From assembly GCA_023429265.1 (NCBI GenBank), contig JAEYVS010000089.1:1-17901 (forward strand): 17,901 nucleotides of DNA. The letters run 5' to 3'. Each line of letters begins with the position of its first letter. The first letter of the stretch is position 1. The notes under the pieces are model-generated. The model made no database searches. It saw only the letters and a list, made by a program, of their open reading frames with translations, and was not told where the DNA came from. Below, in pieces: positions 7,919-14,338 of the stretch. The DNA comes from Bacteroidota bacterium. GTDB taxonomy: Bacteria > Bacteroidota > Ignavibacteria > Tepidaquicellales > Tepidaquicellaceae. Position numbers and translations under genes: made by a program.

Positions 7919-9292
7919 GTGGAAGATATAATCAGTAAAGAAAAAAACCTTTCTGCCGAGATAGATGAAACTCTCGAAATAAACGGCAAAGTTAATTCAA
8001 AGTTTTTGATAAAAGGCGGAAACCCACTGCATGGTAACGTGAAAGTTACCGGTGCGAAAAATTCCGTGCTTAAGCTCATTCCTGCTTCTTTGCTTACAGC
8101 GGAAAAGTCGGTTTTCCATAATGTTCCCAATAAGATAAGTGACCTTGTTATCATAAGAGAGATTTGCTCTCTCCTCGGCTCAGAATATACTGTGGATGAT
8201 GATAATTTCTCCATTGAAACGCCGAGCATAAGGTCATCACACATTCCCTTTGATCTCGGGAATGCGACCCGTGCAGCCATTCTGATGGCAGGACCTCTGC
8301 TGGTTAGAACTGGTAAAGCGGAGATTCCGATTCCCGGCGGGTGTAAGATCGGAGCGCGTCCCCTGAATTTTCACATAGAAGCACTGAGGAAGCTCGGTGC
8401 AAATGTAAAAGAAGATGGGGATTATTATGTAATGGAAACAGAGGGGTTAAAGGGAACTAATATTCACCTCGAATATCCAAGTGTAGGGGCTACAGAAAAT
8501 GTTATCATTGCGAGCACACTCGCCAAAGGAAGGACTATCCTTAGCAATGCTGCGGTTGAACCCGAAATAATCGACCTGATTAAGTACCTGCAAAATATGG
8601 GTGCAATAATCGAAATAAGCACCGATAGAAAAATTACCATCGAGGGAGTTGACAAGCTCTTTGGAGCAGAACACTCCGTTATCCCGGACCGGATTGTTGC
8701 GGGGTCTTTTGCTTCAGCTGCAATTGCCTCAAAAGGGGATGTTTTTGTGGAGGGAGCGCGGCAGGAAGACCTTATTACGTTCCTTAATGCCATTCGAAGG
8801 ATGGGTGGTAAGTATAAGGTTATGGATAATGGAATTAGATTTTACTACGATGGGGAGTTAAAGCCCATAGTAATTGAGACTGATGTCCATCCCGGGTTTA
8901 TGACGGACTGGCAGCAGCCCTTTGTCCTGCTTATGACCCAGGCTAATGGAATTTCAATCGTGCACGAAACAGTATATGAAAAGCGGTTTGGATATATCGA
9001 TGAACTTAAAAAAATGGGCGCGGAGGTAGAGCTATATGACCGCTGTCTCGGCAGTCTCCCTTGCCGCTTCATAAATACACATTATCACCACAGCGCCATT
9101 GTGAAAGGACCTACTCAGCTCCACGGAGCGGAAATTAACATCCCGGATCTTCGAGCGGGATTTTCATATTTGATAGCCGGTGTAATTGCAAAAGGTGAAT
9201 CTTTGGTTCACGGGTCCATATACATCGATAGAGGATACGAGGAAATTCACAAAAAAATGCGTGAGTTGGGTGCCGATATTCAGCGCATTTAA
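7919..9292 (+). CDS. murA: UDP-N-acetylglucosamine 1-carboxyvinyltransferase (divergent MurA)
   Basis: The 457-residue enzyme transfers enolpyruvate from PEP to UDP-GlcNAc, the first committed step of peptidoglycan synthesis. The MurA hallmarks are present: VTGAKNSVL at 43-51 with Lys47, the catalytic loop PGGCKIGARP with Cys142 (equivalent to E. coli Cys115, the fosfomycin target) and Arg147, and an aspartate at 330 in TDWQQPF where E. coli has TDMQAQF. It differs from the E. coli form in an N-terminal extension of about 27 residues, the TDWQQPF motif, and an insertion-like stretch near 375-395 containing CLGSLPCRF and a histidine cluster before the conserved DLRAG. The start is GTG at 7919; no upstream in-frame start is available after the accA stop. 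The Cys loop argues against the related AroA. Fosfomycin sensitivity is plausible but untested. Confidence 0.93.
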   Translation: MEDIISKEKNLSAEIDETLEINGKVNSKFLIKGGNPLHGNVKVTGAKNSVLKLIPASLLTAEKSVFHNVPNKISDLVIIREICSLLGSEYTVDDDNFSIETPSIRSSHIPFDLGNATRAAILMAGPLLVRTGKAEIPIPGGCKIGARPLNFHIEALRKLGANVKEDGDYYVMETEGLKGTNIHLEYPSVGATENVIIASTLAKGRTILSNAAVEPEIIDLIKYLQNMGAIIEISTDRKITIEGVDKLFGAEHSVIPDRIVAGSFASAAIASKGDVFVEGARQEDLITFLNAIRRMGGKYKVMDNGIRFYYDGELKPIVIETDVHPGFMTDWQQPFVLLMTQANGISIVHETVYEKRFGYIDELKKMGAEVELYDRCLGSLPCRFINTHYHHSAIVKGPTQLHGAEINIPDLRAGFSYLIAGVIAKGESLVHGSIYIDRGYEEIHKKMRELGADIQRI

Positions 9293-9322
9293 TTTTTACT
9301 ACTCAAAACCTTTAATACAATA

Positions 9323-10867
9323 ATGAAAGACAAGATCGAAGAGCTTAATTCCAAACGCGCTGAGGCATTGCTTGGCGGCGGAGAAGATAAAATCAATGCC
9401 CTACACGAAAAAGGAAAGCTGACTGCACGTGAAAGGATTAACATCTTACTCGATAAAGGTTCTTTTGAGGAAGTCGATATGTTTGTCCGTCACCAGTCAA
9501 AGGATTTCGGATTAGAGAAAACTCGATTTTATACCGATGGTGTAATTACAGGAACAGGGAAGATCGGTGGAAGAACCGTTTGTGTTTATTCACAGGATTT
9601 TACCATTCTTGGAGGCTCTCTCGCAGAGTACCACGCAAAGAAGATCTGTAAAATAATGGACCTGGCGATGAAGATCGGTGTACCCGTAATCGGAATAAAT
9701 GACAGCGGCGGAGCGAGGATTCAGGAAGGTGTGGTGTCGCTCGGAGGATACGCGGACATCTTTTTAAGAAATACTCTCGCCAGTGGTGTTGTGCCGCAAA
9801 TATCTGCCATTGTCGGACCCTGCGCAGGAGGCGCGGTTTATTCTCCTGCAATAACGGATTTTATATTTATGGTGGAGAATACTTCATATATGTTTGTAAC
9901 CGGTCCGAATGTGGTAAAGACTGTGACTAACGAAGAAGTTTCGTTCGAAGATCTCGGGGGAGCAAATACCCACGCTGAAAAAAGCGGTGTAAGCCATCAC
10001 ACGTCAAAGAACGAGATTGAATGCCTGCAGGAGATACGAAAGCTTATGTCATACCTGCCATTGAATAATATGGACGATGCGCCAAGATACGATTTTGATC
10101 TTTCCAAAGAAAAAGAGCAGACAGAACTGAATGATTTCATGCCGGATAATCCAAACAAACCCTACGACATCAAAGATGTTATTACAAGACTTACCGATCC
10201 GGACAGTTTTTTCGAAATTCATAAAGATTATGCTCAAAATATCGTCGTCGGCTTTTCCAGGATAGCGGGGCGGAGTGTAGGGATAGTTGCTAACCAGCCG
10301 CTCGTCCTTGCAGGAGTGCTCGACATAGCGGCTTCAGTAAAGGCTGCCCGCTTTGTCCGTTTCTGTGACGCATTTAACATACCTTTACTTGTGCTGGAGG
10401 ACGTACCGGGATTTTTACCCGGGACGGATCAGGAGTGGAGAGGTATCATACGTCAGGGAGCAAAGCTGCTTTATGCATTCTGTGAAGCCACCGTACCTAA
10501 AATAACAGTAATTACGAGAAAAGCTTACGGAGGCGCTTACGATGTAATGAACTCCAAGCATATCCGGGGTGATATCAATCTTGCCTGGCCTACAGCGGAA
10601 ATAGCCGTAATGGGTCCGAAAGGCGCGGCTGAGATCATCTTCAAGAGAGAGATAAAAGAGGCAGAAGATCCCGAAGCAAAGCTGAAAGAGAAGACGGAAG
10701 AGTTCGCAGAGAAATTTGAGAATCCGTACCTTGCAGCCGAACGGGGATTTATCGATGATGTGATAGAGCCTAAGGATACCCGTAAAAAGCTCATCTATTA
10801 TTTCAATCTTTTAGAGACGAAAGTCGATACCAACCCCAAGAAGAAGCACGGAAACATACCGCTTTGA
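9323..10867 (+). CDS. Acyl-CoA carboxylase carboxyltransferase subunit (propionyl-CoA carboxylase beta / MmdA type)
   Basis: The 514-residue protein has the full two-domain (N and C crotonase-fold) layout of PccB/MmdA carboxyltransferases. Markers are GKLTARERI at 31-39, NDSGGARIQEG at 126-136, GPCAGGAVYSPA at 165-176 (first oxyanion hole), VANQPLVLAGVLD in the second half, and KAYGGAYDVMNSKH starting near 400, with Asp407 after GGAY. It would transfer carboxyl from biotin to propionyl-CoA, or from methylmalonyl-CoA in a decarboxylating sodium-pump complex; the sequence alone does not separate these. An aspartate after GGAY is typical of propionyl-CoA-preferring members as I recall, a weak argument. 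No biotin carboxylase, biotin carrier or membrane subunit lies in the window. It ends the long + strand block, 30 bases after murA. Confidence 0.93.
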   Translation: MKDKIEELNSKRAEALLGGGEDKINALHEKGKLTARERINILLDKGSFEEVDMFVRHQSKDFGLEKTRFYTDGVITGTGKIGGRTVCVYSQDFTILGGSLAEYHAKKICKIMDLAMKIGVPVIGINDSGGARIQEGVVSLGGYADIFLRNTLASGVVPQISAIVGPCAGGAVYSPAITDFIFMVENTSYMFVTGPNVVKTVTNEEVSFEDLGGANTHAEKSGVSHHTSKNEIECLQEIRKLMSYLPLNNMDDAPRYDFDLSKEKEQTELNDFMPDNPNKPYDIKDVITRLTDPDSFFEIHKDYAQNIVVGFSRIAGRSVGIVANQPLVLAGVLDIAASVKAARFVRFCDAFNIPLLVLEDVPGFLPGTDQEWRGIIRQGAKLLYAFCEATVPKITVITRKAYGGAYDVMNSKHIRGDINLAWPTAEIAVMGPKGAAEIIFKREIKEAEDPEAKLKEKTEEFAEKFENPYLAAERGFIDDVIEPKDTRKKLIYYFNLLETKVDTNPKKKHGNIPL

Positions 10868-10872
10868 GAATT

Positions 10873-10899
10873 GTCAATTCTCATTAATCAATAGACAAT
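10873..10899 (+). repeat. 27-base dispersed repeat, copy 1, with inverted ends
   Basis: The 27 bases match 11312-11338 in the same orientation at 25 of 27 positions. Copy 1 also sits inside an inverted pair, AATTGTC at 10869-10875 and GACAATT at 10894-10900, and is followed by a T-rich run. A weak transcription-ending hairpin after the carboxylase gene is possible, but the stem is only seven mostly A-T pairs with an 18-base loop. Confidence 0.7.
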
Positions 10900-11120
10900 T
10901 TTGTTTTTTCAATAGAATAAAGATTAGTGTTTGCACTTAGTTTTTTTAATTAGGTGGTTTTTCATAATTTGGTAGTTTGGAGTTTTAAAATGGTTTTGTT
11001 GTTTTTATAGTTATTTAGGAAAAGTTTGGTGTTGGTCCGAAAATTTGGTTTGTAAAAACAGGAGTTTCTTAAACAGTATTTCCCTGGAGAATTTTTTATC
11101 CATCATCATTACAAGAACTT

Positions 11121-11150
11121 TTACCACAGAGGACACAGAGACCGCAGAGG
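11121..11150 (+). repeat. Triple 9-base tandem repeat (CRCAGAG core)
   Basis: Three consecutive 9-mers, CCACAGAGG (11124-11132), ACACAGAGA (11133-11141) and CCGCAGAGG (11142-11150), share a CRCAGAG core at an exact 9-base period. Similar ACCACAGAGGACACAGAG-like strings occur between genes in many environmental bacterial genomes as far as I recall; the function is unknown. Confidence 0.6.
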
Positions 11151-11195
11151 TTTTATAGTATGGTTTGAGTTTAATCACACTATAACCCTCCCCTA

Positions 11196-11212
11196 TCCCT
11201 CCGTCGGAGGGA
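11196..11212. repeat. Perfect 17-base palindrome
   Basis: TCCCTCCGTCGGAGGGA has 8-base arms that are perfect reverse complements around a single central T. It follows a C-rich run (CCCTCCCCTA) in AT-rich surroundings, so it stands out in composition. It is not followed by a T run, so it is not an ordinary intrinsic terminator; a small dispersed palindromic element is more likely. Confidence 0.65.
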
Positions 11213-11311
11213 ATACACTAATTATACGCCAAGGAACGGATAGAATAAACTACGTTCAACTATATCAATATAGTAATATTTACGGTGAATGTCAAGGCAT
11301 ATTTTTAAATA

Positions 11312-11338
11312 GTCAATTCTCAATAGTCAATAGACAAT
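11312..11338 (+). repeat. 27-base dispersed repeat, copy 2
   Basis: This copy differs from 10873-10899 at two positions (12 and 15 of the repeat). The copies are 439 bases apart in direct orientation. Unlike copy 1, it lacks the preceding AATT that completes the inverted pair. Confidence 0.7.
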
Positions 11339-11405
11339 AATTGCAAACAGGAGGTTATGTTGAAATAAAAAATGATTTTAGTGAAGTAGAGATGTAAAAT
11401 GTAAA

Positions 11406-11426
11406 TCCCGCAACATATCTGCGGGA
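11406..11426. repeat. 7-bp GC-rich hairpin
   Basis: TCCCGCA (11406-11412) and TGCGGGA (11420-11426) are perfect complements around a 7-base loop. The hairpin is about 110 bases before the first propeller gene and is followed by CTTCGCTTCTCTACGACGGC rather than a T run. It may be part of a dispersed palindromic repeat or a leader structure; neither can be shown here. Confidence 0.5.
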
Positions 11427-11535
11427 CTTCGCTTCTCTACGACGGCAATAGGGCAAACGTAAAAAGGTGAAAAGTATAGCCACTTGCAAAACTCACAAAA
11501 AATATCCATATTATAGAAGCTCCCCTATTTAAAAA

Positions 11536-12816
11536 ATGAGAAAATTACTCTACATAATACCGCTTTTACTTGCATTCGCCTTTACGGGTAACCCTCCCGG
11601 GTGGTATGAGCAGACCTTGCCTGTGAATGACTTTGTGAATGACATATTCTTTACAGATACACTCACAGGGTGGGTGGTAACACAGGGACATACCAATAAC
11701 CAGGATACAGCTTACATACTGAAGACTACTAACGGCGGTGATAATTGGACGGTGCAATATGCAAGGAATATGAACATGACCGCTGTTCAATTTACGGATC
11801 ACCAGACAGGATATGTTGGTGGAGCAAGCGGTACAGGAACAATCTATGTATTGAAAACCACTAATGGAGGTGATAACTGGATTCAGATAATGGGTACAAC
11901 TGCCGGAACTCAGGCAGATGATATGTTTTTTCTAAACTCTGATACAGGTTGGATATGCGATAGTCCCAATTTAATAGGTTTTGGTTTAATTAAAACCACT
12001 AATGGTGGTTTAAACTGGTTCCAGCAGCTTGATAATAGTTACCGTCCTCTTCGTGTTCACTTTATTAATGCCGATACGGGATGGATGGGAACGAATGAAG
12101 CAAATGGGAGATTATATCGAACAACTAATGGAGGAAGTAATTGGAATTTACTCTATACATCTAATACTTCAGTATCTACTCTTTTCTTTTTAAATGGACT
12201 AAACGGCTGGATACGTGGTGGAACAACCAATGGTTTAATTTATACACTTAATGGCGGAATAAACTGGATTAATTGTCAGGGAGAAAATGCTCCCTTTAAT
12301 GTAAAATTTGTAAATGATTCAATAGGATATGCGGGAGGGGGCAATCAGCCTTTACGAATTGCAAAATCTACAAATGGGGGGAAACTTTGGGGATATCAGA
12401 GTGCTCAGGCCACACCTGATATCTCTGTGGCAGTTTTAAGCAATGATACTAACAATGTATGGGCGGGGAAACAGGTACTGATACATACTTCAGATGGAGG
12501 AGGAGCAATAATATATACAGATATACAGCAAATAGGAACACAACTACCTGCAGATTTTAAGCTCTACCAGAATTATCCAAATCCTTTCAATCCTGAGACT
12601 ACCATAGAATTTGAACTAAAGAAAACCTCGGACATAAGCCTCCAGATATATGATATATCGGGTAGAACGATAGGAGGAGTAGGATTTACAAATAAAAGTC
12701 CGGGCAGATATAAGTATATATACAAAGCGGAAAATTTAACTACCGGAATATATTTTTTCAGGTTGATCGCAAGCGGAGTAATTATCGATACTAAAAAGAT
12801 GATATTAGTAAAATAA
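11536..12816 (+). CDS. Secreted Ycf48/BNR-like beta-propeller protein with T9SS sorting domain (copy A)
   Basis: The 426-residue protein has a signal peptide (about 1-18, MRKLLYIIPLLLAFAFTG), then a propeller built from repeats of about 42-45 residues whose hallmark is KTTNGGxNW. Copies lie near 62-71, 106-115, 152-161, 194-203, 235-244 and 276-285, with a degenerate one near 316-323. Residues about 341-426 form a type A T9SS sorting domain: LYQNYPNPFNPETTIEF at 343-359 and the final GIYFFRL..DTKKMILVK. It should cross the inner membrane by Sec and the outer membrane by T9SS, then be released or attached at the surface. Ycf48-like repeats are named after a photosystem II assembly factor, but in non-phototrophs they are general propellers and no ligand can be assigned. 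Residues 19-203 nearly match the next gene. Confidence 0.9.
   Translation: MRKLLYIIPLLLAFAFTGNPPGWYEQTLPVNDFVNDIFFTDTLTGWVVTQGHTNNQDTAYILKTTNGGDNWTVQYARNMNMTAVQFTDHQTGYVGGASGTGTIYVLKTTNGGDNWIQIMGTTAGTQADDMFFLNSDTGWICDSPNLIGFGLIKTTNGGLNWFQQLDNSYRPLRVHFINADTGWMGTNEANGRLYRTTNGGSNWNLLYTSNTSVSTLFFLNGLNGWIRGGTTNGLIYTLNGGINWINCQGENAPFNVKFVNDSIGYAGGGNQPLRIAKSTNGGKLWGYQSAQATPDISVAVLSNDTNNVWAGKQVLIHTSDGGGAIIYTDIQQIGTQLPADFKLYQNYPNPFNPETTIEFELKKTSDISLQIYDISGRTIGGVGFTNKSPGRYKYIYKAENLTTGIYFFRLIASGVIIDTKKMILVK
11590..12144 (+). repeat. 555-base duplicated coding segment, copy 1
   Basis: This segment (codons 19-203 of copy A) aligns without gaps to 13151-13705. By hand I count about 69 base differences (about 88% identity) but only 7 amino-acid differences of 185 (96%), so nearly all changes are silent. 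Similarity stops sharply at both ends: signal peptides and C-terminal halves are different. Confidence 0.9.
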
Positions 12817-12931
12817 TATTCTTTCATTTAATCGTTCCGTTTTCAGCCATTGAACACGGATCATTAAAATAGCCACGTAATGCGATTCCCGCATTTAAAA
12901 AAATATTTCATAAACCAAAAACAAAACCAAA
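12817..12931 (+). other. Intergenic spacer with left part of a duplicated leader region
   Basis: From TTTCAGCCA at 12841 this spacer shows patchy similarity to the sequence after TTTCAGCCA at 15610. From about 12889 the similarity becomes close and continues into the leader remnant. No terminator or promoter is evident. Confidence 0.5.
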
Positions 12932-12978
12932 ATGAGAAACCTACTACTCAAGGCGGCATTACCCGTAATGCTGTTAGC
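12889..12978 (+). repeat. 90-base direct repeat covering a gene leader, copy 1
   Basis: The 90 bases align without gaps from CATAAACC to GCTGTTAGC with 15656-15745 at an offset of 2767 bases. It spans the last 43 untranslated bases and the first 15-16 codons of the gene at 15699. Similarity ends abruptly at 12978. Confidence 0.85.
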
Positions 12979-13057
12979 TACTTCAGATGGTTTAATCACA
13001 AAAAAATATCGGTATAATTATAAAAACACTATTGCTAATGTAATAATAATCTATTAG
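12932..13057 (+). pseudogene. Orphan leader: truncated copy of the start of the gene at 15699
   Basis: An ATG at 12932 opens a 41-codon frame ending in TAG at 13055-13057. Its first 16 residues, MRNLLLKAALPVMLLA, match MRNLLLKTALPVMLLA of the large secreted protein at 15699, and the upstream 43 bases match as well. After codon 16 it diverges into a lysine/tyrosine-rich AT-rich tail with no recognisable domain. The simplest reading is a remnant left when a second copy of the large gene was deleted or never fully copied. A functional small exported peptide cannot be excluded. It lies between propeller genes A and B, just as the intact gene follows propeller gene C. Confidence 0.75.
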
Positions 13058-13087
13058 TTTTATTTAGCTCCCCAACAAAAAGACTAT

Positions 13088-14338
13088 ATGAAAAAAATCT
13101 TACTATTCGAACTGTGCTTATTATTACTTGCTACAAACTTCCAATCGGATAATCCTCCCGGTTGGTATCAACAGACCTTACCTGTAAATGACTTCGTTAA
13201 TGACATATTCTTCATTGATACCCTTACAGGGTGGGTGGTAACGCAGGGACATACCAATAACCAGGATACAGCCTATATAATGAAAACCACTAACGGAGGT
13301 GACAACTGGACGGTGCAGTATTCAAGGAATATGAACATGACTACAGTTCAATTTACAGATCATCAAACGGGGTATGTGGGAGGAGCAAGCGGTACAGGAA
13401 CAATATATGTATTGAAAACTACCAACGGCGGTGATAATTGGATTCAGATAATGGGTACTACAGCAGGAACTCAAGTTGATGATATGTTTTTTTTAAACTC
13501 CGATACAGGCTGGATATGCGATAGTCCAAATTTAATAGGTTTTGGTTTGATCAAGACGACCAATGGTGGTTTAAACTGGTTCCAGCAGCTGGATAACAGC
13601 TACCGCCCTCTTCGTGTTCATTTCATTAATGCCGATACCGGTTGGATGGGAACGAATGAAGCAAATGGGAGACTGTATAGAACAACCAATGGAGGAAATA
13701 ACTGGGAGTTACAATATACTCATTCTTCTGGAATTTTGGATGTTTATTTTTTTAATGCAAATATTGGTATTCTAACATCCGGATTAAATTTAAAAACTAC
13801 AAACGGTGGCTTTAATTGGGAATCAACTAATGATGGTGGTGGAAAAATTTCTATGGGCAATGATTCTGTTGGTTGGGCAGGCAGAATATTTTCTAATATT
13901 GTCAAAACTACTAACCAAGGTACAACATGGTTTGTGCAGACAACCCCTATATTCAATAACTCAAATGTATATGCTGTTGATGAAAATACTTGCTTTGCCG
14001 GAGGTAGCGGCATAGTGAAAACTACAGACGGAGGCGGTCCAACCAGTATTTTTCAAATTAATAATACACTTCCTAATGTTTTTGATCTATTTCAAAATTA
14101 TCCGAATCCCTTTAATCCTACAACAAATATAAAATTTAATATTACAAGTATAACAGAAGTCCGATTAAAGATTTATGATTCACAAGGAAAAGAAATTAAA
14201 CAATTAATAAATGAGAAGCTCCCACCGGGTGAATATAACTTTTTATTTGACGGTACAAATTTGACCAGTGGAATATATTTTTACCGTTTAGAGGCAAGTG
14301 ATTTTATGAGTACAAGGAAAATGGTTTTGATAAAATGA
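13088..14338 (+). CDS. Secreted Ycf48/BNR-like beta-propeller protein with T9SS sorting domain (copy B, mosaic)
   Basis: The 416-residue protein has its own signal peptide (about 1-20, MKKILLFELCLLLLATNFQS), unlike those of copies A and C. Residues 22-206 are 96% identical to copy A, then homology to A ends. Four KTTNGG-type repeats lie in the shared part; later ones include LKTTNGGFNW near 235-244, VKTTNQGTTW near 272-281 and VKTTDGGG. The T9SS sorting domain (about 330-416, with QNYPNPFNPTTNIKF at 336-350) resembles that of copy C more than A: both share GGGPT before it, NEKL..GEYN and LFDG..LTSGIYFY inside it. The gene is thus a mosaic with parts related to each neighbour. Its TGA overlaps the start of copy C as ATGA. 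Expected location is the cell surface or medium. Confidence 0.9.
   Translation: MKKILLFELCLLLLATNFQSDNPPGWYQQTLPVNDFVNDIFFIDTLTGWVVTQGHTNNQDTAYIMKTTNGGDNWTVQYSRNMNMTTVQFTDHQTGYVGGASGTGTIYVLKTTNGGDNWIQIMGTTAGTQVDDMFFLNSDTGWICDSPNLIGFGLIKTTNGGLNWFQQLDNSYRPLRVHFINADTGWMGTNEANGRLYRTTNGGNNWELQYTHSSGILDVYFFNANIGILTSGLNLKTTNGGFNWESTNDGGGKISMGNDSVGWAGRIFSNIVKTTNQGTTWFVQTTPIFNNSNVYAVDENTCFAGGSGIVKTTDGGGPTSIFQINNTLPNVFDLFQNYPNPFNPTTNIKFNITSITEVRLKIYDSQGKEIKQLINEKLPPGEYNFLFDGTNLTSGIYFYRLEASDFMSTRKMVLIK
13151..13705 (+). repeat. 555-base duplicated coding segment, copy 2
   Basis: Codons 22-206 of copy B, the partner of 11590-12144. The alignment is ungapped and the shared block includes four propeller-repeat signatures. 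Confidence 0.9.

Larger units (their letters stand above)
10868..11535 (+). other. Gene-free 668-base region rich in short repeats
   Basis: No reading frame here has credible length or composition. The stretch separates the polysaccharide/carboxylase block from the secreted-protein module. It contains two copies of a 27-base repeat, a C-poor G/T-rich block (about 10930-11070), a 3 x 9-base repeat, a perfect palindrome and a hairpin, each listed separately. Bases 11215-11300 are AT-rich and hold only a small palindrome, CTATAT-CA-ATATAG, at 11260-11273. A promoter for the first propeller gene should lie near the right end, but I cannot point to a convincing one. Confidence 0.7.

Noticed and set aside
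8464..8793. Long antisense frames inside murA, accA and the carboxylase genes
   Set aside because: They lie opposite strongly conserved enzymes, have no recognisable domains, and show low-complexity serine/arginine-rich composition expected of shadow frames.
7919..9292. AroA (EPSP synthase) instead of MurA
   Set aside because: The PGGCKIGARP loop with catalytic cysteine, and the DRGYE near the C-terminus, are MurA features; AroA lacks the cysteine loop.
10869..10910. Intrinsic terminator after the carboxylase gene
   Set aside because: The stem is seven mostly A-T pairs with an 18-base loop, and the T run is interrupted. It is better described as part of the dispersed repeat.
11349..11368. 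Strong Shine-Dalgarno match (AGGAGGT at 11349-11355) before an ATG
   Set aside because: The spacing is only one base and the frame is ATG-TTG-AAA-TAA. The next ATG at 11372 gives five codons. No gene follows, so I treat the motif as chance or a decayed start.
13013..13018. TATAAT box upstream of propeller copy B
   Set aside because: There is no -35-like hexamer at the right distance and the area is AT-rich; this bacterial group also commonly uses a different promoter consensus. Not enough to call a promoter.
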